Shown piece by piece: positions 33,492 through 44,891 of a stretch of DNA of 64,000 nt. Source of the stretch: Pholiota molesta (lineage: Eukaryota > Basidiomycota > Agaricomycetes > Agaricales > Strophariaceae); contig JACGCK010000046.1 of assembly GCA_014925825.1 (NCBI GenBank), forward strand, positions 186,001 through 250,000, given 5' to 3'. Every line of letters begins with the position of its first letter. Within the stretch, counting starts at the first letter, position 1. Both the position numbers and the translations under genes were made by a program. The notes below the pieces were generated by a model, which saw only the letters and a list, made by a program, of their open reading frames with translations, ran no database searches and was not told the DNA's origin.

Positions 33492-35225
33492 ATGCCATCG
33501 AACTACTCCACCGATGAAGAAGACTCAGATTCAGATTTCTCCGAGCGCGACGTATGCCCTAAACACGCACTGGGCGAGTCCTGCACTGCATGCGACGCGA
33601 CGGCCGCCATTGACCGGCAAATATTTGAGGCTCAGGTCTCACTCGCGGTTCTAAGACAGCGGCGCATATTGTCCTTAGGAAATATGAACAATGTACACGA
33701 CCCTTTGGTTTCTCGACTGCCCATCGAAGTTATCGCCTCCATTTTTACCGCTTTCCTCCCTCCCAATGTGGACAAGCGTTATTCTATCATCTGTCCGGAA
33801 GACGTGCCATTATGGGAGACTCCAACGACGCCGCTGGTTCTTGGAGCCGTGTGCAAGACGTGGCGGTCCGTCGTCTGGTCGACTCCGAAACTCTGGACCT
33901 CTATCTCCGTCGATATCTACCATAGTCACGACCGTCTTGTCGATCTGGTAGGCGAATGGCTGGGAAGGTCAGGGAGACTTCCCCTCTACATGCAACTTTA
34001 TGCCCCGCCGGAATGCGAAGCACATCGTTGCGACCGTTGGGCCTCGGAGTGCTCCTCTCCGCCACGTGGCAGTGAACCTTACATCGCGAAACTCATGGAC
34101 GTGATTAATGCATACTCGGACAGGTGGTTTTATATCGATCTTAGCCTTCCAAGGCTCTATATCGAACAAGTGCGGTTTATGGATGGCCAAGCACAGATGC
34201 TCAATACGCTAAAGCTCGAGGCGATCGCGGTATGCACGATCAAATCGCCTATCAGGGACCGCGAATTTGGCAAAGATTTGAAGGTTGCCAAAATTCCCAA
34301 TCTGCGAACCGTCTGCGCTCGTGGTTTCTTCTTTCACCAGCTCGATATTGACTTCCAAAATTTGACGTGCATTGAAGCTTCCAAAATTCCGGCCGAGACG
34401 TGCTTGGAGCTTCTCCAGGCGGCACCTTTCTTGACTCACTGCATCTTCTGGGATGTTACCTGTTCCCACAACATGCATGATCTAATTCAACATTCCAGCC
34501 TCACCTGTCTCTTAGTCAAAGGGTTTTGGGCAGAAGACATACTGCGACTGACAAACCTCCCTGAATTAGAGCATCTCTCTACCTGTTTGTACCGTTCAGG
34601 CGCCGAATTTGAAGGTTTCATTGAACGCTCTGGGTGCTTGCTCAAAAGCGTCAGCTTGGACCTGCATTTACCGAAAGAGTGTGACCCAGAGCCACTCATT
34701 TCCTTTATTCGATCAACCATGCCATTGTCGCTGGAAACACTGACGCTGGACTGTACATATTCGAAATCGCAATACTTCACGGAACAGAATACTCTCATAA
34801 ACCGAGTAGCGATGGCGAACAATGACCCGCTCCTTCCTAACCTTAAGACTCTGCGCATTGCAGTCCGTGACCCCCCCTGGAATTGTTTTCTTACTCTGCC
34901 TTGCAATCCACATGCTCTCGGCCCAATTTTCAATTTTTCACTGGAACCCAGAAGATATTTCCACATTTTCTCTTTTATTGATTTTCCATCGAATCTAACC
35001 TATCTTCCCGACCTGAACATTCAGAAAAATATTCCATCATTCATCGAAAATAACTTCGGCGGTGACAGCTATTCACGGAAACGAGAACTCTCTACTTCGT
35101 TCATAGATTTCCTTCGCTGGGCCCCGTCCCAATACCAGTCGCTCTCGCCTTTGATCATGAGGTTAAGGGAAGACTGGGACTTAGGAATATATTTAACAGA
35201 CTCGAACACATCTCGTTACCAGTGA
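33492..35225 (+). CDS. F-box protein 2 with N-terminal Cys motif
   Basis: Intronless, 577 aa. An acidic Ser/Asp head is followed by a Cys/His cluster (CPKHALGESCTACD), a helix, the F-box core VSRLPIEVIASIFTAFLP, and LVLGAVCKTWRSVVWSTPKLW. Leucine-rich sequence follows to the C-terminus. It is a paralog of F-box gene 1 (25870-27680) on the other strand. Likely a substrate receptor of an SCF ubiquitin ligase; the target is unknown. The Cys/His cluster could bind zinc (inference). Confidence 0.88.
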   Translation: MPSNYSTDEEDSDSDFSERDVCPKHALGESCTACDATAAIDRQIFEAQVSLAVLRQRRILSLGNMNNVHDPLVSRLPIEVIASIFTAFLPPNVDKRYSIICPEDVPLWETPTTPLVLGAVCKTWRSVVWSTPKLWTSISVDIYHSHDRLVDLVGEWLGRSGRLPLYMQLYAPPECEAHRCDRWASECSSPPRGSEPYIAKLMDVINAYSDRWFYIDLSLPRLYIEQVRFMDGQAQMLNTLKLEAIAVCTIKSPIRDREFGKDLKVAKIPNLRTVCARGFFFHQLDIDFQNLTCIEASKIPAETCLELLQAAPFLTHCIFWDVTCSHNMHDLIQHSSLTCLLVKGFWAEDILRLTNLPELEHLSTCLYRSGAEFEGFIERSGCLLKSVSLDLHLPKECDPEPLISFIRSTMPLSLETLTLDCTYSKSQYFTEQNTLINRVAMANNDPLLPNLKTLRIAVRDPPWNCFLTLPCNPHALGPIFNFSLEPRRYFHIFSFIDFPSNLTYLPDLNIQKNIPSFIENNFGGDSYSRKRELSTSFIDFLRWAPSQYQSLSPLIMRLREDWDLGIYLTDSNTSRYQ

Positions 35226-35559
35226 TCTCTACCCACCTATAACCTTTCGTACATTATACCCTCACAATATCACTTTGAACTAAGCAGCCTTCGAGAATCC
35301 TAAGAGTTCGGACCTTCGACTGAGTCATTGAACACATTGAGCGGCTGAACATGTGTTTGGCAAGCGTTTGGCAGCTCTGAACGCGCGCAGCCGCTGTAGT
35401 ACTTGTAGTTGACATGTAGAGTAGCTTGTCGGAGTTCAAAATGATTCGGTACGTTTAGAATAACACTCCTGTGGCTGTGCTTCCCACTTGCCATGTTGGA
35501 TGCCATGGCGCCCACGCCTGGCAGAACAAACCATCTATCTACACCGCACATCTTCTACC

Positions 35560-36561
35560 ATGGTCAAAGACTTCAAAGCCATCCCAGATGCCGAAACACT
35601 CTCGAAAGCAGCTGAGCTTGAAGTATACGATGTGAAGGGCGAGAAAGTGAAGTTCGGCGAGTTGATCAAGGATAGGAAGACAGTTGTCGTATTTATCAGT
35701 GAGTAAACGTCATCTCTTCGCCTGTAATTTCAGTCGAATAATCTGTTTAGGGCATTTCTTTTGTGGGGTAGGTCTATATTCAGCTCGGTATCAAGTGCTG
35801 ATGAGAATGATCACAACAATCCGTGGCTGGCGAATCTGGTCATAGAGTTGTCAGGCTTTCGTTCAACAGCTAGGGTCTGTATCGTCGGATTCGCTAGCCA
35901 AAGCCGATACCCAGATAGTCATAATAGGCTGTGGGGAATGGAATCCCATATCGGCGTATGTAGGTGCGTATCTCGCTGTTCTGTTGATTGCACTTGACAG
36001 CGGACTGACTTTGCTCTGTCGGATTAGAAATGACCAATTATACAGGCCCGATCTACGCCGATCCCACCCGCGAGCTATACCACACGTTGGGCATGGACAT
36101 CGAGAATCTTGAGGTTACGCCCAAGGGAGAGACGAAGAGGAGTTACCTTATCCTCAGCCGGTTCGCTAACACCATGAAAAGTATTTGGGTAAGCGTCCTT
36201 TGACTTGATATGTGATCTCGATATTTTCGTTCTAATCTATCGTTGTTGTTCTAAGAATGGCCCAATCAAAAATGCAGCGCTGATTGGAAAACAAGGAAAC
36301 ATATCCCAGCTTGGAGGTGACTTCATCTTCGGGCCTGGAAATACTTGCTCCTTGGCGTCTCGTATGCGCCATACCGAAGACCGTGCGTTTGATCCTCTTT
36401 TTATATGACTCGTAGCATTGATAGCACTTACATCGCTCGGCGTACCCATCTATCGATGACCATCAATTGTCTGCAATCCTCGGAACTATGCTGGATGTTA
36501 TTGTCTTGCAGATATGGAGGTCGCGGATCTAATGAAGGAGGCGGGCGTCTCGTACCCATGA
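35560..36561 (+). CDS. Peroxiredoxin-like AhpC/TSA_2 family protein
   Basis: Six exons join exactly to 200 aa: 35560-35698, 35751-35767 (17 nt), 35855-35963, 36028-36188, 36256-36382 and 36512-36561. Landmarks are VVVFIRHFFCG, IVIIGCGEWNPI, GPIYADPTRELYHTLGM, KRSYL and the end ADLMKEAGVSYP. This is the thioredoxin-fold family that includes animal PRXL2C/AAED1. A possible oxidoreductase role is known for relatives. In this protein the first Cys (HFFCG) is kept, but the usual second Cys a few residues on is not seen, as the residues are AFV. The intron between 35767 and 35855 falls right at this active-site loop. Confidence 0.82.
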
Positions 36562-38007
36562 GAAATAAGTTGAGGTGGAATGGAGACAATCGGCCCCGTC
36601 TTAGGAATGGCATTTTGAATTGTGCGTGGCCCTTCGAACTTTATTACCTGCGAAACGTTTTTCCGGTGTGTGAGCTTGTTGCACTATTGTCAAGGCAGGA
36701 GATTACATCGGCGAATGTTATTTTCATTGCGTTCCTGTCCCTTTTTCCTTGGGTTTTCACAAGTGAGAGGGTCGGTGACGGCTAGCAGGCTTGTGTACAA
36801 TGCATGCCTCGAGACCTGGTTACCAACAGAATGCTTATTTGCCACACGTTTTTCAATTGCGTCATGCAAGAAATTGCATTTTTCAGCGCTGTTTTTCAGA
36901 AAGCGATGCTATTTATTGTACATTTGCCTAGGTTTCTTGTCGTCAACTGCAATATCCTCTGGGACCTCACCTTGACTCAGCCAGTTTCATGTCACGTGGG
37001 ACTTTCTCGCCATTGATATTTCCGAAACGGGATGCATCGTCCAGGCCTGATGTGTTTTTCTTGGTCGTCTTCCTGGCTGTGTACTTCTGTGGCGTCTTTG
37101 TTGGGATGTCCTCGAGGCCGTCGCCGCCCATGACAGGCGTATGGGAACTATTCCGTCTTTCGCACACGGGTCGACTGGAGTCATGGACTTCGGAGCCACT
37201 ACCCTCGTTAACCATTGTAAACCTATTTCTCGGAACGAGATGGATCTGCTGGAGTCTCAACACTTCTGCGCCTGGCCCTTTCAACAATAGCTTCTCGATA
37301 TGCTCCTCCAGCTTCTTTTCTTTGGCATTATCTAGTCTATTAATGGGACAGATCGTATCATGACTTATCTATCTTATGAAAGCCTTCGAGGAGAGGCTAT
37401 TTTTCTTTTCAGGCTTGATAAGGCAACGCCGAGTCATGCACCGTGGCTTCACGAGTGGAAATAGACCCTACTCAACTCTCGTGGGTATTTTACCCTACCA
37501 CTCTGCGTATTTACACGCGTTGCCTATTGTTTCATCTTGGTTCTGGCCTTGCATGAACCTGACAATTAATCGGCGACATCCGCACAGTGGGCCACAGCTT
37601 GTAATCCTGTACTCATTAGGCTGCCCTTTTTCAGCGTGTTGGAGGGATGAAGTTAATAGCGCCAGCCGCAGCTATACGCATCTTTCCCTCGCTGTGGATG
37701 CTTTGCCACATGTTTCGCTAGCGTTCGCAAGCCGTCCTACATACTTATACTCGCTCCGTCCCTGCGACTACTACCGCCGGGTAGTGCTGCCGTGGTACTA
37801 TGACGCTTCAATTGGGAATACATTTTCTATATTTAATGAAGGCCTCGTCTCGTGTATGTCGGCATGGTATATCAAATTATCAATGCAGAGTATATTTGCA
37901 TGCAAGTGCCGCCGGCCTTGCAACATTTAAAGCTCCTTCGGCTGAAACATTATTTGACCCTCTCCCTCGTTCTCCTAACCGCTCTTGCTTAGCAAAAACG
38001 ACATTCC
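36562..38007. other. Mostly gene-free; one possible minus-strand exon
   Basis: On the minus strand about 37350 to 36967 is open and looks coding (KEKKLEEHIEKLLLKGPGAE, then LRLQQIHLVPRN, later Lys/Thr-rich). It may be one exon of an unrecognised gene. No start, partner exons or domain could be fixed. Nothing is seen in the rest. Confidence 0.3.
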
Positions 38008-40518
38008 ATGGATTCAGACGCGTCGACAGTCGACGAGAAAGCTTCTGCTATTGGAAATGGCTATACCCTTCGAAGCGACAACAGCATCATGGTGCAAGCC
38101 GTCGACAACCAACATTCCAACACGCCCAGCGTTCGAATGGTGTCAACCCTCGACGCGGTAAAAGAAGTTTCGCTTGAGGAAAAACTCTCGCACAAGTCAA
38201 GCGCGCATACCCTTTCTAGCCTCACCGCCACTGCGGCAACTTGCACCGGCGATGAAGAAGGCGACTCGGGATATAAACGCGACACGCGGTTTTGGCTGAT
38301 ATTTGTGGCACTCTGTTGCTGTACTCTGTTGTCCGCACTCGACCTTGTAAGCGTCCATTATCAGCGTCACTTCTGGGCATGCTCAATAGGCACTTCCGAT
38401 TCGATATCTTATATAGGGAGGTATTGGGACTGCAGGCCCGACGATCGTACATGACCTCAATGGAGGCGACTTCACATGGGTCGCGTCTGCCTACGCGCTC
38501 GCCGCAGCCATGTTCATTCCGCTTAGTGGCAACCTCTCGCAAATATTTGGACGCCAGCCAATAATCCTCGGCGGCATCGTCGTATTCGCCATCGGTTCCG
38601 CAGTATGTGCCTCTGCCCACACGATGCCAGTCCTCATTCTCGGAAGAGGTAAGCGAGGCGGATGGCAGGTCAAATATCACGACTGGGCGCTGACTACGTG
38701 GTACCGTAAAAAGCGATACAGGGCGTAGGATCCGGAACCATTCAAGCACTTACGTCAATAATCATCACCGACCTGGTACCTTTGCGCGAGCGCGGCGTTT
38801 ATTCCGGAGTGACGGGGATGTGAGGATGTCTCGGTGACTCGTTCTCGAGAAAACGATTGAATAGACATTGCCTTATTTAGGATTTGGACCGTCGGGTCTG
38901 TTGCCGGACCTTTCCTCGCTGGAGGTCTCGCTGAAGAGTCGACCTGGAGATGGTTGTTCTGTGAGTTTCAATCATATGTGTATCGTATCATATTCATTGC
39001 TGACTTGATACTCAAGACATTAACCTTCCACTCTGCGGACTGGCCTTCGTCGTCGTCGCACTGTTCTTGCGTCTCAAAAAACCAGATGGGAACCTGATAG
39101 AGAAACTATTCATGGTCGACTGGCTGTGCGTATGGTCCCTATGAAGCTCCCCTGAAGCTTTTTCTCACAAAGTATCTATTCATTATTTAGAGGCAACTTG
39201 CTCGTCATGGCGTCCACATGCTCGACGATGCTCGCGTTGACATGGGGTGGCATCCGCTTTTCTTGGAGCTCACCCAACATCCTGGTTCCTCTCATTCTCG
39301 GAATATTTGGCCTTTGTTGTACTCTCTTCTACGAATCTAGATGGCCAGCGCATCCTGTGGTATGCTTCTACGTTCGATAATTAAACTTTTCTGATGGCGA
39401 TTTACAGATTCCACTGATGGTATTTTCGAACAGAACAAGTATAGCTGGGTACGGTGACCTTTCAAGCAATTCGTTCACGCCATTCTAAATTATGAACAGT
39501 TATATCACAATTTTTATACAAGGAATGTTGACGCTTGGATTGGCATGTGAGTGACCTCTCGTGCGATATCTCTTGCCCAATACTAACAACGATGCGCAGT
39601 CTATATGTCAGTGTCGCTGGATTTGAACTCAATTTACGTGGAGAAATAGCTGACGAGTATAATCTAGACCAACCTGGTTTCAATCTGTTCTACTTGCAAG
39701 CCCTCTCATGTCCGGAGTTTTATTCCTCCCCCTGACCGCCACGATTTCGTTTTGGGGAATCATCCAGGGAGTCGTTATTTCTAAGACAGGATTTTACCGT
39801 CCAGTCGTGAGTTCGAATTCTTTGCACTACTGACAAAATAACATCATGAATAGACCATTCTAGGCTGGGTTTTCATTCTACTCGGATCGGGGTTATTCAT
39901 ATCTCTCCAAGTGGAGTCCTCCGTCGGGCTAGTGATTCTATATCAGCTAATATTAGGTGCTGGGATAGGATTCTTGCACTCGACCACGGTACTCACCTTC
40001 ATTGGTTAACAAATTTAGCGACTCTACTGAACGAAAGCTTCCTAGTTCCCCGTACTAGCCCCTCTTCCGCTTTCTGCTAACGGACCCGCCATGGCACTCG
40101 TTGTTTTCCTTCGCCAGTTCTCACAGGTGCGAAGCAAGGATACACGTCTTCATTGTTGTATGTCTAATTCAATTGAAATTTGCAGGCGTGGGGTGTAGCG
40201 ATCTGGGGCACCATACTTCAAAACGCGCTCCAAAAGAAGCTTCCTGTCGACGCCATTCTGGCGCAAGACGATATTTTCGCTAACGGCCAACAGCTGGCGT
40301 ACGCTGTGATCCCACTGATACCTGCAATGCCCGAGGCGCTTCGCTCCCAGGTGCAAAGCGCGTTTCTCCAAGCATTCAGGGAAATTTGGATAGCCTTTGC
40401 AGTCTGTGCTGCCGTTGGGCTGGTCAGCTGCTTCGCTATGAAGAACTATCCCTCAAGAAATCAATCGATGGGAAATGGGGTATCGATCGCTCGGAGAAAG
40501 ATTCTAAAGCGACAATAA
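38008..40518 (+). CDS. MFS efflux transporter 1 (DHA-type, about 14 TM)
   Basis: Thirteen exons join to 605 aa: 38008-38346, 38417-38648, 38714-38819, 38881-38960, 39017-39125, 39191-39359, 39408-39448, 39500-39546, 39600-39606, 39668-39806, 39854-39988, 40046-40126 and 40186-40518. Landmarks: a cytosolic Ser/Thr-rich head, RFWLIFVALCCCTLLSALDL (TM1), the motif-A loop GNLSQIFGRQP, GRAIQGVGSGTIQALTS (motif C region), then LTWGGIRFSWSS and LILGIFGLCCTLFYESRWP. The end is EIWIAFAVCAAVGLVSCFAM. It is a proton-driven drug/toxin exporter of the plasma membrane, typical beside secondary-metabolite genes. One exon is only 7 nt. A paralog lies at 51918-54358. Confidence 0.88.
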
Positions 40519-41473
40519 GTCCAAGGGAAGATTCTGCCTAACACATTATGCTTTGAGATTTTACCTCAGATATCAGAATTCCAAAACCATGAGTTGGAAG
40601 TTCAAAGTGCTAATTATACGCTATCTTTATTCTATCTAGATGCCATAGATTTTACAGTAGTAATTCGTTATAGATGACAGTATGTATGATTATGTTAGAT
40701 TCACAACATTCAGATATACATATGTATTTATAATATCAAGCAATTTTTAGAATAGGCTATAAACTGCGGGGACATATAAGTAGTTGGTCGAGAATGCAGA
40801 TTGAAAGGAAGTCCGTGGCTATCGCATTCAGAACAAACTTCATCGCTATTCAATCAAGCTCATCTGACTTCCTCGAGGACAGCATTAAACATTGGATGCC
40901 TATCTGAGAGCGAAATTCCTCCCATGCCCAGAATATTTATTGTTTGTGGTGCCTTGTGTTTTTGGACACTTACTTCGCGCTCTGTGATGAGCCTCTTCAC
41001 AGAGATCCCAGCGCACATCCTCATCGACTAAGCAAGCTACTGATAAGCATCCCTCATTTACCGAGACAATAGGTGAAGCAAGTTTGCGTAACATGCTACT
41101 GATAAGCATCCCTCATTTACCGAGATAACTGAGAATGGCGAACTCGCACTACGTCAGGAAGACTCACGAATCTAACGCATCGCATCGCATTATCTTGAAT
41201 TTCGGCATGCTTCCACGTACGTGTCCTCTGAAAATGTTATTTTTCCTCCCGCGGGGTTGATATCCTCTGATGTTCGCAAAAACTCCACCTGCCACCGAAC
41301 ATATCACTCTTTAATCATTCGCATAAACCAAAAAAGCATCAGACATTTGATCACCACACGCAAGAGATAGAGCCAAGGCAGTCTTCTTTCACCTGGTATT
41401 TAGAAAACTGATTGACTAACAAGCATCGGACACCCAGGATAGACCCGAAGAGATAATATTGCTCATGATCAAT
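40519..41473. other. Intergenic, no gene seen
   Basis: AT-rich. A 45-bp direct repeat (gctactgataagcatccctcatttaccgaga type) occurs at about 41035-41072 and 41095-41127. Confidence 0.5.
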
Positions 41474-42483
41474 TTAGTCTTCGTACTCATCGAGACTCAA
41501 ATCTAAGAAAGACAACAGAGCATTGTAGTCATACAAAGACTGAGTGGTCTTGATCTGGCTCTGGGATGACCTCGCAGATGAAGGAGGCGTCAGCGGTCCA
41601 GAGGAATCTATGGTCGAAGTCACCGACTCCGTTTCCCCCTGGGTTCCAGAGCTGTCTGATGTGCAAAGCGAGGAGGATCGTATACGGAGCGAGGCATATG
41701 GGCTGGCGACCTCCGAAGAAAGAGCGTTGGTCAAGTCTTTGCCGAAGGATCTCAGCTGCTGACCGAGGGCCGATTTTGGCGAGGAAGGCTCGGCCAGTTC
41801 GATATCGATCTTTGCCGGAGTATCCATATCACAGGGAGATAATGGTTGACTGGCTATGTTAGATTGGCCCAGGCAAACAGAGAACCCGCGATAGGCCGGC
41901 TGCGGTCGATACCTCGGTTGGTCATGAAGAAACGCATACATAACTTGACCAATCTATAGAAAATTCGCCCCTTAGGACAAATACAGAGTAGAGGGAGAAC
42001 AAGGTTTCTTACGAAAAAAGAGGTACAAGCATACGCAGGAAAATACACCATTTTCGCATCCACTGTGTCCAGAAGTTCATCGAGGCCCATACCAGAGTCA
42101 GAGGGGTTGTCCAAGTCTCCGAAGACATTTTCCAGATTGAGGTAGTAGCTCACATCGCCATCTGCATGGGTTTCCAGGGCTTGCTTTGACGAAGGTGCGA
42201 GTAACTGATAGAAGATGATCCCGCTCAGGCCAATATGTTCCACCCGAACGAAACGTCGCCAAGTCACAGCACCCATAGAGTCATGTTCCAGCGCCACTCC
42301 AGATAAATCATGATAGATCGCATTAGAGAACGTATGTTTCCAGATATCGCCCGGCGAGTGTCGAAACCTGCTGAAACTTTTCGCAAGCTGTGGCGTAACA
42401 GAGTCGGGAGGAGCAGGGCGCAGCACATTATAGAGCTTGCAGGTCCACGAGCCAGTAGTCCACCAATCCTCGTTCAGTTCCAT
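41474..42483 (-). CDS. Unrecognised protein, possible membrane association
   Basis: Exons 42014-42483 and 41474-41953 give about 316 aa starting MELNEDWW. No domain is recognised. The N-terminal half is globular-looking (DIWKHTFSNAIYHDLSGVAL, RFVRVEHIGLSGIIFYQLLA, then SYYLNLENVFGDL). A hydrophobic stretch spans the splice junction (MVYFPAYACTSFFIGQVMYA). The C-terminal third is Ser/Pro/Thr-rich and disordered, and it ends acidic. It sits tail-to-tail beside the MFS gene and next to the dioxygenase. Conserved folding cannot be judged without a search. Confidence 0.5.
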
Positions 42484-42888
42484 AGAATTATCGTGTGAAG
42501 GAGTAGAATAGAGTTGAGACGAGGAGATTAGAAGCTCGCTGAACCAGCAGGGAGATGATAAAATATATAGGGAGAAAACAACTTCAAAACAAAAGCGCTG
42601 GCTGACATGCAACATTCGGAGTTTGAATTTGCGGCCTGCCGGCATCTTTTTAGCAACTTGCCTCCACTTGGACTTGACTTGGACTGGCCGAGACGACGAG
42701 AAGGATGTGGGCGCAGCTTGTACCAGGCTACTGGAACAAGTGTCTAACTCACTAAAAAGGAGGCGTATAAAAAGATCGCTGAGAAAGGACACATCAAACA
42801 AACTCAGTCGTCGCGCATTTAGATATCCAAGTCAGAGATGTTCAAGATTAGAAAAAATAATACATGTCAGTCTACCAGTACACTTGAG

Positions 42889-44274
42889 TTAGTTTTTCCC
42901 TCGAACATCAGTTCTAATCACAGGGTCTAGTGCGAAGGTCTGGTCTTCAGGAACTACAGCGAACGTGCGTGCCCAAAGAGGTTTAAGTGGATCCGGCAGC
43001 TTCCAAGCCAGTTCCTCGTTTCTTTGCCACAGACGGAGCAAGTGGCGACTAAAAAAGTATCTCATCAGCTGCAAGGCCATTGAATAAAGCTCGGACATAA
43101 CCTACGCCTTCTGCGGACTATCCTTGAAGCCGTCTCTCGCATGGAAAATGCTGAGGTTATTGATATACTGGATATCGCCCTTTTGGAAGTTGAGTCCCAG
43201 AGAATATTTTTCGGCGAGGAAGTGAAGCGCGTCGAGTGCTTCCGCCTGGGCTTCCGTAATTGGGGCGATATTTGCTGAACGGGGTAGACCTTGGAATCCG
43301 GTGAAGTACCGCCTGGCGTACTGGATGATAATTTTTGAGTCGACGTAGTGCAGAAGTGGACGTTCACTGAAAGGAGGGTCGCGACCGAATCTACGTGACA
43401 GCATCAGCCCCAACCAGAAATTAATAAAAAAAGGAAGAACGAACTCGTCGACGATCCAAGGTTGCGCCAATACCTGTACGAGATCGGGGCGTTTCTCCGC
43501 CAAGTCGTTATACACTCTCCAGCTGCTGCTTATCCGAGACACGCCCCCTTCCGCTGCGATTTCGAGGGCGAAAAGCGATACGATATCCGCGCCTTGATCT
43601 GTATGGAAAACTTGCTTGTCGGTCGTGTAAGCTGGCCCACCAATGGCGCCCTTCGAGTACAGTTGGGAAAGATCCTTGATGTGCGAAAGAACACCGCCAT
43701 TCTTGTCCTGTAAGCCACGGGTCTCTCCTACGTACGAAGACACCCCAGCGTAGATAAGAATGTTATCTTCCCTGGAGTAGGAGTCGACCGGGATAGTGCG
43801 CAAGACAAAAAATCCCCGTCCATAATGCAATTCGCCAGCCAAATCTCGCAAAATAGGCCCAAGACTAGGCAATGGAAACGTTTCAGGAGAAATGTGGCCA
43901 AAGTGAAGACCCAAGCCTATATCAAGTGAGTCAGATGGCTAATCCAAAAATTGCCACAAAGACCGATGCCACATACCGTGAAAAAATTTCACTGCCGCAC
44001 TAATCTCGTCCAAATGGGTAGACGTGAGTTCGTATACCCATTGTTCCTCGCCTTTCCAGTCTTTGCCCTCCCAAACTAGAGGAGACGACAGCTTCGTCGG
44101 AAATCCTTCAGGTAGTGGGGTACGAGGAAGTGAAGCATTTTCCGCAAGCCTCTTTGCCGTGCGTTCTTCCCACTTTTGGTGATCAGGATGATATGTGATA
44201 TCCGGCTGCTTCCAAGACCATGTTTGGGGATTCGAACTGTTTGTGATCGTTGCAGGGTTTACAACAGATGTCAT
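42889..44274 (-). CDS. TauD/TfdA-like 2-oxoglutarate Fe(II) dioxygenase
   Basis: Main exons are about 43976-44274, 43102-about 43920 (to the donor before the GTAGG near 43101), and 42889-43050. A 54-nt in-frame intron is likely at about 43395-43448, which restores WIVDEFGRDPPFSERPLL. The protein is about 400 aa. The Fe(II) ligands are visible as HTD in QVFHTDQGADIVSL and the distal His in SIFHARDGF. The Arg that holds 2-oxoglutarate is probably in ARHLLRLW. Relatives (clavaminate-synthase-like) hydroxylate or desaturate small molecules, often in secondary metabolism. A decayed copy is found at 6515-6870, on the opposite strand and next to monooxygenase genes. Confidence 0.88.
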
Positions 44275-44891
44275 GGTTGATAAAGAAAAGGACAGAATCG
44301 CTGATAAGGCTCGGGGCCTTCAAATGGTGTCTTTAAGTTTATGTGTACTCATCATGGTACCATCCTGCTTCTTGATGACACCTTCAACCGTAGGCCGTGG
44401 AGAGAGCCTGGTCACGAGGCTACTTCAGCCAGACGTGCACAAAGTCTATAAACATGAACGTTATCGTTGCCGTATATCAATAGGGGTTTAGTATGGGAAA
44501 GCTTCAGACTTTACCGATTCTGGCACGAACATCGACAATGGTTCAAATCGTTCAGTTGAGAAGTTGTGCAAGATTGCTTAGAGCAGTGACGACGCCAATG
44601 ATGTGCCTCGGGACATGCCGGAAGCGCAGTTTAAAATAGAAAATTCTCGAAGTTGGCCTCTGCACCTCGCGCTGAATGTTGGCTGAATGTTATAAGTACA
44701 ACAGGTTGTACTTATGGCATGCCCAGATGGGCACTCAGTGGCTTCCATGGCTGTTGAAATACCTCTTCGCTTACCTATATAGTCTTGTACGATATGACAA
44801 GCTGTCTCCAAATATAATTCTTCGCTCAACGTACTCAACGTCGATGATCAATAACTTCAGCTTCCTGGATCAGGCATTCGACTGGACAGAG
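44275..44891. other. Promoter region of the dioxygenase and 3' flank of the PARP-like gene
   Basis: No additional gene recognised. Confidence 0.4.

Noticed and set aside
37376..37930. 184-codon plus-strand ORF
   Set aside because: Composition and lack of motifs do not look like a protein; it overlaps the MFS 1 upstream region.
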